Shown: in pieces, positions 1 through 8,003 of the stretch | How positions within the stretch are numbered: position 1 is the stretch's first letter | Layout: every line of letters starts with the position of its first letter | Source of the DNA: JANQIO01 sp038746745 | GTDB lineage: Bacteria; Pseudomonadota; Gammaproteobacteria; Pseudomonadales; Halieaceae | NCBI GenBank assembly: GCA_038746745.1 | Contig: JBCDKJ010000003.1 | Coordinates: 40,090 to 104,089, forward strand | Length of the DNA stretch: 64,000 nucleotides | Direction of reading: 5' to 3' | The notes under the pieces: generated by a model | What the model was told of the DNA's origin: nothing | Seen by the model: only the letters and a program-made list of their open reading frames with translations | The model's database searches: none | Made by a program: the position numbers and the translations under genes

Positions 1-10
1 AAAGCCCCGG

Positions 11-42
11 CGGTGCGCCTTGTGAGCGGTGCGCCTTGTGAA
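11..42. repeat. Tandem 16-bp direct repeat upstream of the cold-shock gene
   Basis: Two head-to-tail copies of a 16-base unit (11-26 and 27-42) starting CGGTGCGCC differ only at the last base. They lie about 85 bases before the cold-shock start codon. They could be the end of a longer array cut by the window edge or a regulatory repeat; nothing in the sequence decides. Confidence 0.7.
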
Positions 43-124
43 TAGTCAGAAGGACACGCACAGCGTTAATCGACGAGGGTTAGTAACAAGAATGCTGCAA
101 TGGCAGCAAATATAGGAAGTAAGC

Positions 125-331
125 ATGTCCACGGTAAAAGGCACGGTTAAGTGGTTCAACGAGACCAAAGGCTTCGGTTTCATACAGCAGGAATCTGGTC
201 CCGATGTGTTTGTCCACTTCAGTGCAATTCAGGGGTCCGGTTTCCGGACACTGGCCGAAGGCCAGGAAGTCGAGTTTAACGTCACAGAGGGCAAAAAAGG
301 CCCCCAGGCGGAAAACGTCACCCCCCTGTGA
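125..331 (+). CDS. Cold-shock domain protein (CspA family)
   Basis: This is a 68-residue single cold-shock domain, the usual family length, predicted to be a cytoplasmic single-stranded RNA/DNA-binding chaperone that melts mRNA structure. The RNP1 motif KGFGFI (about residues 16-21) and RNP2 motif VFVHFSAI (about 28-35) are intact, as are the opening GTVKWFN and the terminal ENV segment. AGGAAGT lies six bases before the ATG and acts as ribosome-binding site. The gene stands alone, with direct repeats upstream and a nested inverted repeat downstream. Which csp paralog it is, and whether it is cold-induced or growth-phase controlled, cannot be told. Confidence 0.97.
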   Translation: MSTVKGTVKWFNETKGFGFIQQESGPDVFVHFSAIQGSGFRTLAEGQEVEFNVTEGKKGPQAENVTPL

Positions 332-361
332 GATCGCGTTAATCACGATTTCCTGAGCGTA

Positions 362-425
362 AACAGTCCACAGCCTCGGCGGTAGTCCTCGGCCGCGAGG
401 CAGACAAATCAACAGCGGGACTGTT
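362..425. other. Nested inverted repeat downstream of the cold-shock gene
   Basis: Outer arms AACAGTCC (362-369) and GGACTGTT (418-425) are perfect 8-base complements and enclose a second perfect hairpin, CCTCG-GCCG-CGAGG (387-400). CCTCGGC also occurs twice directly (374-380 and 387-393). The structure starts 30 bases after the cold-shock stop codon and lacks a T-run, so it is not a standard intrinsic terminator. It could be an mRNA 3' stabilising structure or a small structured RNA. Apart from this and the repeat at 503-550, I see no gene in 332-650. Confidence 0.5.
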
Positions 426-502
426 GCAGTATCCAAACGAGGCACGTTGAACCAACGAGTGGCAGGGTGATGTTTGCCTGACACTCGTCACGGCGTTTCA
501 TT

Positions 503-550
503 GTCTTAAAAACACAGGTCTTAAAAACAAAGGTCTGTAAAACAAAAATC
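503..550. repeat. Short tandem repeat, 15-bp unit, about three copies
   Basis: The unit GTCTTAAAAACAMAG is present at 503-517 and 518-532 with one difference, followed by a degenerate third copy at 533-550. The tract is A-rich and lies between the cold-shock gene and the leftward OsmC-like gene, in a stretch without an open frame. Confidence 0.65.
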
Positions 551-650
551 TGCAGAGGTTGAGACTGGCGAATCTGGCTCTGGACGATCTGACCACGTTT
601 GTAAAGCCAGGTTCGTAACTAAAGCCCCATTTTCCTGAAACAAGCCCTGA

Positions 651-1082
651 CTATCCGCTCACCGTAGCCGACATTTCTGTGTCCGCTCGCAAAGAGTTTG
701 TGATGAAGCAGGTTTGCTTCGCCTTACCGAGCAGGCGTTCTGCTTTATCAGCTGCGCTGGCATCGGCCAGGGTGAGATTGACGTTGAGGCTAAAGCCGGT
801 GAATTGTATGGCTCTGTCCTGCTGATCCAGTGTGCCGCCGGCATCCACGCTGATACTGCTCCACTCTAACTTAGAGGCCGCAGCAATGGCCTTGAAGGAC
901 AAGATAAAACAGCTGGCAATGGCTGCTACCTGCAGGTCTTCCGGCGAGGAGATATCGCCCGGGCCTCCAAACGCGGTCGGTGGCGCAACCTGAAGGGCAG
1001 GTTGTCCAGGGCATTGAGCAGTGACGTGAGCGGTGGCTGTGGCGGTGGCCGTGGCGGTGTAGTCGTGGGGCAAACCCTGCAT
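651..1082 (-). CDS. OsmC/Ohr-like family protein
   Basis: This 143-residue protein has the OsmC layout. An N-terminal strand region is followed by a segment with PEDLQVAAIASCF (about residues 47-59) carrying the first conserved cysteine, and a second cysteine lies in QTCFITNSL (about 122-130). Family members are dimeric cytoplasmic thiol peroxidases that reduce organic hydroperoxides; whether this one does so is inferred. AGGAG seven bases before the ATG supports the start. An odd feature is a run of five Thr-Ala dipeptides at residues 9-18, written with four different Thr codons. It stands just downstream of the cupin gene on the same strand, beyond a hairpin. Confidence 0.82.
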   Translation of the reverse strand: MQGLPHDYTATATATATAHVTAQCPGQPALQVAPPTAFGGPGDISSPEDLQVAAIASCFILSFKAIAAASKLEWSSISVDAGGTLDQQDRAIQFTGFSLNVNLTLADASAADKAERLLGKAKQTCFITNSLRADTEMSATVSG

Positions 1083-1159
1083 GGCGATTCTCCTGTATTT
1101 TTAGCCGGTGTTATGGCAAGTGTTATAGGCTGACAGTCTGTTCAGTGTTAACGAACACG

Positions 1160-1177
1160 CGTGCGGTGCTCCGCACG
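1160..1177. terminator. Hairpin between cupin and OsmC-like genes
   Basis: A perfect 7-bp stem (CGTGCGG / CCGCACG) with loop TGCT lies 23 bases past the stop codon of the leftward cupin gene and upstream of the OsmC-like gene. Its position fits termination or attenuation, but no T-run follows on the leftward strand. Confidence 0.35.
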
Positions 1178-1199
1178 TTAGCGACCGGAGCGGAGGCTA

Positions 1200-1922
1200 T
1201 CATCCCGGTCGCAGATAGGCGAAGCCGCCTTCCTTGATGTATAGCGTCACGTCGGCATCCTGCGCGATGTGTTGTTGGCTGCCCGGCGGCAAACGCAGCC
1301 AGCTACCCGGCGCGTAACTGTCGTTTTCGTCGTCGAAGTGACCTGCAATGACGAAGATTTCGACGCCATCCTGCCAGTTCATCGCCAAATCTGATGCCAG
1401 GCTCTGCCAGCGCTCCAAGCGCATTCGGTCTGCGAATCCCGACTGATGGTAGAGCGGCTTCTGCGCCCGCCCCGCAAACGGTGTCGGTTCCCAGCTCAGG
1501 TTGTCGGTTTGCACCTGTAGCTGTTGTCGCTCGGTGCCAGGGTATTGACGCAGCTTTACAAACAGCACGCAGCCCTCGCGGGAAAACGGACTATGGGCAA
1601 AGCCCTCAGGGTTAAGCAGGTAGCTGCCCGCTGGCCAGTCGCCATGTTCATCAGAAAACACCCCGTCCAGTACCAGAATCTCCTCGCCCTCCGGATGTTC
1701 GTGGCGAGGGAATTGGGACTTGGCCTGATACTGCACCACAGAAGTGACCTGTCCGGACTCTGCTGGGCCTACCCGGTGCACGCGTTTCCTTAGCACGCTG
1801 CCGGAGGGGCTCGCCGTCCAATTCATACCTGCCGTGGCGACCCTGGCGGGACGTGTCAGCTCGCCATTGAGCGGGGCATCGGGGTTGATACTATTTCCAG
1901 TGTTAGGCATGGCGGTATCCAT
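1200..1922 (-). CDS. ChrR-like double-cupin protein
   Basis: The protein of about 240 residues carries two cupin folds. The first has a metal-binding pattern PRHEHPEGEEILVLDG (two His, one Glu) that matches the ChrR-type cupin; the second (VEIFVIAGHFDDENDSY) keeps the fold but lacks the His-x-His pair. In ChrR this domain sits behind a zinc-binding anti-sigma domain that responds to singlet oxygen. That N-terminal domain is absent here, and no partner sigma factor is adjacent, so a sensor or small-molecule-binding role is open. The first codon of the open frame is TTG (1940); ATG at 1922 or 1910 is more likely. It is divergent from the DUF481 gene. Confidence 0.72.
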   Translation of the reverse strand: MDTAMPNTGNSINPDAPLNGELTRPARVATAGMNWTASPSGSVLRKRVHRVGPAESGQVTSVVQYQAKSQFPRHEHPEGEEILVLDGVFSDEHGDWPAGSYLLNPEGFAHSPFSREGCVLFVKLRQYPGTERQQLQVQTDNLSWEPTPFAGRAQKPLYHQSGFADRMRLERWQSLASDLAMNWQDGVEIFVIAGHFDDENDSYAPGSWLRLPPGSQQHIAQDADVTLYIKEGGFAYLRPG

Positions 1923-1973
1923 CAACGAGGCAGCAGGCAAATGTATAGCAGATTACTGGATAAGGGCGTTGGC

Positions 1974-3026
1974 ATGGGCATGCGATGGGAACTTCTGAGG
2001 TGCATAGCTGCTGGCATTTTGCTGCCGTTTCTATGCCTGATTTTGCTGGCGTCGCCGGCGGATGCAAGGCCCAAAACCGATAAGGTGGTGCTGGCGAATG
2101 GCGATGTGCTGACGGGTGAGATCAAGGGTCTTCAAAATGGCTACCTCAGTTATGGCACTGACAGCATGGGCACAGTCTCCATTGAGTGGGATGGTGTCGT
2201 AGCACTGGACAGCCGATTTTTCTTTCGCATCCGAACCAATGGCGGCCAGCGTTACTTCGGTGCACTCAGTCCCTCTCAGTCGCCTGGACATGTGATTTTA
2301 GCCCATGCGGACGGGCAGGAAGATCTACCCGTGCGAGCGTTACTATCTATTACGCCTATCGAATCTACGCTGCGCGAGCGTCTGGATACCGTGGTCTCAG
2401 CAGGCTACTCCGACATAAAGGCCAGCGATAGCCGAACCACCGAGCTTGGGTTAAATCTGTCCTACCTGGGTGAATACAGTGAGAACAATCTACGCGCTAG
2501 ACTCGTTGTCAGCGAGGCGGGAGATGAAATCAATGAGAGTAATCGCATCGATTTGACCCGCCGTCGCCTGTGGGAAAATCCCCAGTACTTCAACTATTAC
2601 GGCAGCGCCTGGGAGCGCAATGACCAGCTCGGCGTGGAAAACCGGCTGGGCGTTGGCTACGGCATTGGACGCAGAGTTCTGGATAGCGCACGCAAGCGGC
2701 TTAACATTACCGGTGGCCTGCAGGTAGTGGCGGAGGAAGACTCTCTGGGTGAGAACCGTGAAAGCCTGGAAGGCCTGCTGGTGCTCGAGTATCGCGCCTG
2801 GAAATTTTCATCGCCTGAAATCGATCTGGTGAGTAACCTAAACCTGTACCCGGGCATCACAGAGAGCGGTCGGGTGCGCGCGGACGGCAATATCACGCTG
2901 AGCTGGGAAATCACCTCTGATCTGGACTTACAACTCTCTGCCTTCGGCAGCTATGACAACGAGACCAGCAACGAGGGTGATGCCTTCGACTACGGCATCA
3001 CTAAGGGAATCGCCTGGGAGCTATGA
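1974..3026 (+). CDS. DUF481 outer-membrane beta-barrel protein
   Basis: A signal peptide (MRWELLRC then a hydrophobic run, cleavage near ADA-RP) is followed by a short strand-rich domain (KTDKVVLANGDVLTGEIKGL) and a C-terminal region of alternating beta strands ending in GIAWEL. This is the layout of DUF481/YdiY-like proteins, thought to be outer-membrane barrels; their function is not established, although YdiY responds to salt. The frame is open from ATG 1941, but AAGGG seven bases before ATG 1974 and the better signal peptide favour 1974. It is divergent from the cupin gene with about 50 bases between starts, so their promoters overlap. Confidence 0.8.
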   Translation: MGMRWELLRCIAAGILLPFLCLILLASPADARPKTDKVVLANGDVLTGEIKGLQNGYLSYGTDSMGTVSIEWDGVVALDSRFFFRIRTNGGQRYFGALSPSQSPGHVILAHADGQEDLPVRALLSITPIESTLRERLDTVVSAGYSDIKASDSRTTELGLNLSYLGEYSENNLRARLVVSEAGDEINESNRIDLTRRRLWENPQYFNYYGSAWERNDQLGVENRLGVGYGIGRRVLDSARKRLNITGGLQVVAEEDSLGENRESLEGLLVLEYRAWKFSSPEIDLVSNLNLYPGITESGRVRADGNITLSWEITSDLDLQLSAFGSYDNETSNEGDAFDYGITKGIAWEL

Positions 3027-3129
3027 GCGCTGCTCGATTGCCAGGTGTGAGCGCTGCGTCGATTCGCAAAATGACGGCCACTGCGCTATCCTACGCGGCC
3101 GTTTAGAAACTACGCGATAAGACTGAAAC

Positions 3130-3306
3130 ATGGCATCTAGCAAAAAACGCGCGCCGTCGGCTCCAGCGGAAACGAGCGCCTCCATCGCCGAGCAAACCGC
3201 AGAATTTCTTAAGTCTGGCGGCAAAATCGAGACCGTCCCGAGGGGTGTCAGCGGTCAGACAAGCCTCGCCGCACGCAAGCACATCACGATTAGCACCAAG
3301 GCCTAA
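3130..3306 (+). CDS. Small basic protein with EFLxxGGKI motif, 58 residues
   Basis: The reading frame MASSKKRAPSAPAE... ends ITISTKA and is 58 residues long. It has a Lys/Ala/Pro-rich start, a predicted short helix IAEQTAEFL and the motif EFLKSGGKIETV (about 25-36). EFL-x2-GGK followed by a hydrophobic resembles the C-terminal helix of SutA-type RNA-polymerase-associated proteins of Pseudomonas and other short gammaproteobacterial proteins; that kinship is a guess from the motif. Codon choice fits its neighbours. It lies 104 bases after the DUF481 gene and 80 bases before the dehydrogenase. Confidence 0.6.
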   Translation: MASSKKRAPSAPAETSASIAEQTAEFLKSGGKIETVPRGVSGQTSLAARKHITISTKA

Positions 3307-3385
3307 ATTCGCGCGTTAACTGCGGAACGCCCAGGTCTGTGGCATAAGCTTAGCGGCCTGAATCCCGCCGTCAGGACGATCGGCC

Positions 3386-4354
3386 ATGAAAGTATTCGCT
3401 TCTCACCGATTACCTGGCAACGGTCTTGAAACGCTGGCCCAGCACTGCGATCTGCGGGTCTGGCCTCGTGAAGAACCCGTCCCCAATGCTGAGTTGATAC
3501 ATAGCCTGTCCGACTGTGACGGGTTTATATGTCTGCTCACAAATCGCGTGAATCGCGATCTACTGACGCACTGTCCGCGTTTGCGGTTTGTTTCCAGCAT
3601 GTCCGTTGGCGTCGATCATGTGGATGTCCCGGCGCTCACGGCCCGTGGCATTCCACTGGGCAATACACCCGGTGTGCTGGTGGACACGACTGCCGAGTTG
3701 GCACTGGCACTGATACTGGCGGCGGCACGTCGCATTCCCGAGGCAGACCGATTTGTCCGTGCTGGTAACTGGCGCCCCGAGCTACCCTGGCGCCCGGATA
3801 TGATGGTAGGCAAGGACCTTGCGGGTGCGACGCTGGGGTTGGTCGGCCTGGGTGCCATCGGACAGGCAGTGGCTCACAGAGCGCAGGCCTTTGGCATGCG
3901 GGTCATCGCTTGGAACCGCACGGCCAAGGACGTCGCAGGCGTTCGCAACGTATCGCTGTCTGAGCTATTGGAAACCTCGGACGTGGTATCTGTTCATGTG
4001 GCGCTGACCGAAGCCACTCGCAACCTGATTGACGCCAACGCTATTGCTGCGATGAAACCCGGGGCCATTCTGGTGAACACTGCTCGGGGTGGCATCGTAG
4101 ACGAGGCGGCACTGGCCGATGCACTCAAAGATCAGCGCTTGTTCAGCGCCGGTGTTGATGTTTTTGAGACCGAGCCAGTAGAGATGGACAGCCCGCTACT
4201 CGCGCTGGAGAATGTTGTGGTAGCGCCGCATATCGGCAGTGCTACGGAGCGAACGCGCGCACGCATGGCAGACCTGGCCGTAGCCAACGCGCTTGCTGCA
4301 TTGGAGGGTAAGCCTATGCCCCACTGCGTTAATCCGGAAGTGTACAGCGCCTGA
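3386..4354 (+). CDS. D-isomer-specific 2-hydroxyacid dehydrogenase
   Basis: The 322-residue protein has the two-lobed D-2-hydroxyacid dehydrogenase layout. The NAD(P)-binding Rossmann motif GLVGLGAIGQAV is near residues 151-162, the catalytic Arg lies in VNTARGGIVDE, the Glu in DVFETEP and the His in VVAPHIGSAT. It reduces a 2-keto acid to a D-hydroxy acid, or the reverse, in the cytoplasm. Glyoxylate/hydroxypyruvate reductase is the likeliest subgroup, but substrate cannot be read. It ends 13 bases from the convergent DUF4136 lipoprotein gene. Confidence 0.93.
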   Translation: MKVFASHRLPGNGLETLAQHCDLRVWPREEPVPNAELIHSLSDCDGFICLLTNRVNRDLLTHCPRLRFVSSMSVGVDHVDVPALTARGIPLGNTPGVLVDTTAELALALILAAARRIPEADRFVRAGNWRPELPWRPDMMVGKDLAGATLGLVGLGAIGQAVAHRAQAFGMRVIAWNRTAKDVAGVRNVSLSELLETSDVVSVHVALTEATRNLIDANAIAAMKPGAILVNTARGGIVDEAALADALKDQRLFSAGVDVFETEPVEMDSPLLALENVVVAPHIGSATERTRARMADLAVANALAALEGKPMPHCVNPEVYSA

Positions 4355-4367
4355 CCAGCCTGATGGC

Positions 4368-4949
4368 TTAACTGCTATCGGCTTTGGGCAGGTCTCTGAA
4401 CGCACGGCCAACCCCGATGCCCAGCAGCCGCTCCGCGCGACCACGATCCGGGTCGTTTGCATTGGCAACAATCTTGGTGATCACACCGCGCCAGACCTCA
4501 CGCCCGGTATCGCCGCTGTTGAACTGCAGAGCGATATTGCGGGTTTCCTTAACGCCGCCCAGAGCTATTACATTGTCACGCTCGGCCTGACTGATATTGG
4601 TGTTTGGTCGGATACCGGCGCGACTCGCCACGTTGGTCGCCTGGCCTGCGGGTGCGCCGAGGCGAATGCCCGGTGCAAAGATATAGTCGACGGTGAAGTC
4701 ACCCTCGCGCTCCACGCGCTTATAGCCCTTGGCTGCCAGCTTCTCGTCCACAACATCACGCAAAATCGGGTCGATGACGTAAATGGCGTCGCGACTGTAG
4801 TAGAAGTTGCTTTCGAAGGGCTCGCTGCGCCAGGCATAGGTTTTGAAGCCGCCAGCGGCGAACTCATCTGAGTCCCAAACATCCACTTCAACAGAGGCGC
4901 ACGCGGCAATGAAGCACGCGGTGAATAGGCTAAGCAGAGAACGTTTCAT
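4368..4949 (-). CDS. DUF4136 lipoprotein
   Basis: The first 17 residues (MKRSLLSLFTACFIAAC) form a lipoprotein signal peptide with Cys17 as lipid anchor. The mature part (VDVWDSDEFAAGGFKTYAW, then DPILRDVVDEKLAAKGY) matches the DUF4136 pattern of periplasmic or outer-membrane lipoproteins with unknown function. Length (193 residues) is typical. The gene faces the dehydrogenase tail to tail and has a free upstream region of about 175 bases before the LysR gene. Confidence 0.85.
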   Translation of the reverse strand: MKRSLLSLFTACFIAACASVEVDVWDSDEFAAGGFKTYAWRSEPFESNFYYSRDAIYVIDPILRDVVDEKLAAKGYKRVEREGDFTVDYIFAPGIRLGAPAGQATNVASRAGIRPNTNISQAERDNVIALGGVKETRNIALQFNSGDTGREVWRGVITKIVANANDPDRGRAERLLGIGVGRAFRDLPKADSS

Positions 4950-5126
4950 CGGGGAACCACGCTGACAGCTGAAGCGAAAGTGTAGGACCGGCAGGGCGGG
5001 GATTCAAGGCGCTGAAGTCGGGGCAGAGACCGCGGTCACAGCGGGGCTTTAGCACTATGGCGCAACGCTGAGCGATGTTTATACTCGGCCTGTTAATGCG
5101 ACAGGGCTCCACCGATACGCCTGCAC

Positions 5127-6086
5127 ATGCTGTCACGCCTACTGTTACAGACCGACCTGAACCTTCTACTGGCGTTACAGGTCCTGCTGGAAGAGCGCAA
5201 TATCACCCGCGCTGCTGAGCGCCTGGGGGTGTCGCAGCCCGCACTGAACAAAACCCTGCAAAAGTTGCGCGAGACTTTTGCCGATGAGCTGTTTACTCGC
5301 ACCGAAGAGGGCCTGGTGCCCACTCCTCGCACCGAGCAGCTCGCCAAGGGCCTGCCCGAGGCGTTGGAGCAGTTGGACACCGTACTGCAACCTGATGCCT
5401 TCGATCCGGCCAGCTTTGATGGCGCCTTCAGGCTGGCCATGCCGCCCATGTTTACCGAGGTACTGCTGCCAGGGCTTATGACAACGCTGGCCGAGCGCGC
5501 GCCCAACGTGCGCATTATCAGCGGAGACGTTGGTATCGATTTTCAGGAGAAGCTGAAGCTCGGTGAAATTGATTTTGCCATCGCAGTGATTGAGCGCACA
5601 GATACGGATGTGCACGCTGAGCCCCTGCGCACCATTAGCCCGCGCTGTTACCTTCGCAAGAAGCACCCGCTCATTAAGAAGACCATCACACTGAAAGACT
5701 TTCTCGCTTATCCCCACGTGCGTCTCTATTTGCCGGGCCTAGGGCGCGAAAACCTTGGGCTGGTCGACGAAGTGCTGGCCGAGCGCGGCCTCTATCGCAA
5801 TGTGATTTTGGAAACGACCCAGTTTGCCCCTGCGGTGGGCGTGTTGGCTAATACCGATAGCATCCTTATCGCAAACGCCGGCCTCGCCAAAAGCCCTGCT
5901 GTTGCAGGAACCGTGGAGGTACAGCCGATCCCTGACGAACTGGCCCGCCTTTTCGCAGGGCACAGTGGCGGAAAGCGCACCCGACTGGCCTTGGTCCGCC
6001 ATACCCGCACCTCCAACAGCGAACCCCATCAGTGGCTTCGAAAACTGCTGGTAGAAATTCTCTCGGAACAGGAGACGGTGGCGTAG
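5127..6086 (+). CDS. LysR-family transcriptional regulator
   Basis: The 319-residue protein starts with a winged helix-turn-helix (DLNLLLALQVLLEERNITRAAERLGVSQPALNKTLQKL, residues about 10-47) and continues with a periplasmic-binding-protein-like effector domain. The N-terminal pattern resembles the NodD/PcpR-like branch. LysR proteins bind DNA as tetramers and usually control a divergent neighbour; here the divergent neighbour is the DUF4136 lipoprotein, so the target is unclear. It is convergent with the SDR gene. Confidence 0.92.
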   Translation: MLSRLLLQTDLNLLLALQVLLEERNITRAAERLGVSQPALNKTLQKLRETFADELFTRTEEGLVPTPRTEQLAKGLPEALEQLDTVLQPDAFDPASFDGAFRLAMPPMFTEVLLPGLMTTLAERAPNVRIISGDVGIDFQEKLKLGEIDFAIAVIERTDTDVHAEPLRTISPRCYLRKKHPLIKKTITLKDFLAYPHVRLYLPGLGRENLGLVDEVLAERGLYRNVILETTQFAPAVGVLANTDSILIANAGLAKSPAVAGTVEVQPIPDELARLFAGHSGGKRTRLALVRHTRTSNSEPHQWLRKLLVEILSEQETVA

Positions 6087-6193
6087 CAGGCGCAAGAGGC
6101 CTGACCATCGTGCTGGTCGAGATGCCTGCTTTGCTTGCAAGCAGTGTCCACTCTGGCTCTTGCTTATGGCGATTGCATGTGTGGTTGCATCGT

Positions 6194-7000
6194 CTACGTC
6201 GAAAAGCCGCTGAGGATGTCTTCCATCGCGTCGATCAGCACACGGTTTTTCTGTGCATCAAGTGCATCTGGATGCGGATCTGAGAACTGACCGAGGTCGT
6301 TGTCGAAGTAGCGACCAGTTGCCTCTGCGAACTCGTCGGAGAGAGCTGCTCTACAGAGTATGTCGACGCCAGTTGAGATGTCTTTGCCGGCCGATCCGTA
6401 GGCATCTCTCACCATTTTGGTTGCGAGAAACGAGCCTGGGTTTACGGCGATGATGGCGGGCTGTTTGTTGCCAAGTGACCTGCCGAGATAGTGAGACCAG
6501 CCGGTTATCGCAAGCTTGCTTTGTGCATAGGCTTCGCCATCGCTAAGTGCTTTCCTGCCCCAGAGCGCTTCTAAATCAAGGCTTGCCTGCGCCGCGGACG
6601 ACAGATTCACCACTCTTGCGCCGTCCGGGAAATAGGGTAAAAGCTGCTTTACCAGTTTGTACGGAGATAGCGTGTTCACGACAAATCGGGCATCCAGTCC
6701 CGATGGCAATCGCGGCTGCTGCGTTTTGAAAACACCAGCGTTGTTTATCAGTACGTGGATGTCGATGGAGCTACTGAGTAGCTGCTGCGCCAGACTGTGC
6801 TGCCCGCTAAGATCCGCCAGGTCAGATTGAAATCCTAGCACCGGCTGCTCTGATGATTCGGTGAGTTCAGAAACGGCTCGTGCAAGCTTTTCGTCGCTGC
6901 GTCCGTGTAGCAGCACGCGGTGACCCTGTGCCGCTAGAGATTTGGCAGTTTCCCACCCGATGCCGTCGGTGGAACCCGTAATCAATATCGTTTTTGACAC
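6194..7000 (-). CDS. Short-chain dehydrogenase/reductase
   Basis: The NAD(P)-binding motif TGSTDGIG is at the N-terminus, NNAG follows near residue 83, and the Ser-Tyr-Lys triad is visible as NLSSAAQ and YAQSK. The insertion between Ser and Tyr (ALWGRKALSDGEA) resembles the retinol-dehydrogenase-like branch. The frame is open to 7039, but a GTG at 7000 preceded by AAGGAG with nine bases spacing is the natural start; it lies five bases after the flavin oxidoreductase stop. It is the last gene of the leftward three-gene operon with the flavin oxidoreductase and CmcJ-like oxygenase, so it probably handles the same substrate. Confidence 0.88.
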   Translation of the reverse strand: MSKTILITGSTDGIGWETAKSLAAQGHRVLLHGRSDEKLARAVSELTESSEQPVLGFQSDLADLSGQHSLAQQLLSSSIDIHVLINNAGVFKTQQPRLPSGLDARFVVNTLSPYKLVKQLLPYFPDGARVVNLSSAAQASLDLEALWGRKALSDGEAYAQSKLAITGWSHYLGRSLGNKQPAIIAVNPGSFLATKMVRDAYGSAGKDISTGVDILCRAALSDEFAEATGRYFDNDLGQFSDPHPDALDAQKNRVLIDAMEDILSGFST

Positions 7001-7004
7001 TGTG

Positions 7005-8003
7005 TCATTCTCCTTGTTGGAAGTGCGGCAGAATGTCATCTGCCAGGCGCTTCAGCGTGTCCTCAATATCTGCGTGATTGAATCTCAGATTCAAAGCGAC
7101 ATGATTGACGCCAATGGTTCTTCTGGAAAGCAGGTACTTTTTCAAATGCCGTGTGCCGGTTCGCATGCCCAGGTGAATCGGTGTCGGAGGCTCTCCAGCG
7201 TCTGCGGATAGATCGACATAGAGCGGTTCCATGACTGGCTTAATGCCGGCATTAGCAGCGGCGCTGGCGTCGCGATAGTGACGAATAAGAGAAGCCTGCT
7301 GCGCCTGTGGGCGCGGGTATGTCATCCAGCCATCCCCGTGGCTGGCGATCCAGTCGGATGATTGCTGGCTTGCGCCTGTAATTAGCAGTGGCAGCTTTTT
7401 GCTAAGCGGCTTCGGCAGCATATCGATATCGCCGCACGTCCTGCCCATAGCGCTGTTATGCCGTGGATAGGGTGTTGCCAGCGTTCGCAGGTAGTCATAG
7501 CCATCACGGAATCGTTGGCCTCGATCGCTGAAGGACTTCCCAAACGCGGGGAACTCCTCGGGCCGATCGCCGGAGGCGATACCAAGAATCAGTCTGCCTG
7601 CAGAGAGTGTGTCAATGGAGTGCGCTGCCTTGGCGACGTCTACGGGATGGCGCAGACTTAAAATCAGGCTCGCTATGCCCAGCGATATCTTCGTCGTACA
7701 GGCACAGAGAGCGCCAAGGTACACCAGCGGATCGAAGAGTTGCCCTGCATCGCCGAAGGTCGGCACATTGAAGGGAACATCCCTGAGCCAAAGGGCACGG
7801 AAGCCCAGTGCCTCGGCCAGCTGCGCGCGCTCGATATGACGCTCCATATCGGGTACGGGATCGTTTGGATAATGCGCAATAGGTACGACGAGCCCGAGAC
7901 TCAGGCGCCCTGCTGTGAAAACCTTGTTGTAGCCGACATTAATCGGCGCAAACGTGGCTGTTGCTGTACCCCCCTGATCCAGCAGGGCACTTAAATTATT
8001 CAT
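7005..8003 (-). CDS. Luciferase-like (LLM) flavin-dependent oxidoreductase
   Basis: The protein is about 332 residues and follows the bacterial luciferase TIM-barrel pattern: LSLGLVVPIAHY at the start, AEALGFRALWLRDVPF, the substrate loop, then SAGRLILGIASGDRPEEF in the middle. Such enzymes use reduced FMN or F420 to oxidise or monooxygenate small molecules. ATG 8003 overlaps the end of the CmcJ-like gene (ATGAATAA), indicating translational coupling; a TTG at 8012 is an alternative. Substrate is unknown; FMN partner reductase is not encoded next door. Confidence 0.88.
   Translation of the reverse strand: MNNLSALLDQGGTATATFAPINVGYNKVFTAGRLSLGLVVPIAHYPNDPVPDMERHIERAQLAEALGFRALWLRDVPFNVPTFGDAGQLFDPLVYLGALCACTTKISLGIASLILSLRHPVDVAKAAHSIDTLSAGRLILGIASGDRPEEFPAFGKSFSDRGQRFRDGYDYLRTLATPYPRHNSAMGRTCGDIDMLPKPLSKKLPLLITGASQQSSDWIASHGDGWMTYPRPQAQQASLIRHYRDASAAANAGIKPVMEPLYVDLSADAGEPPTPIHLGMRTGTRHLKKYLLSRRTIGVNHVALNLRFNHADIEDTLKRLADDILPHFQQGE

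Noticed and set aside
80..484. 134-residue leftward open frame over the cold-shock gene
   Set aside because: It is antisense to the intact cold-shock domain and has no family features.
1941..1973. Earlier ATG for the DUF481 gene
   Set aside because: The extra eleven residues weaken the signal peptide, and AAGGG is placed for ATG 1974.
4293..4871. 192-residue rightward open frame
   Set aside because: Antisense to the DUF4136 lipoprotein, which has a lipobox and family pattern.
6126..6144. Six-base stem between convergent LysR and SDR genes
   Set aside because: Short stem and no T-run on either strand, so a terminator call is not supported.
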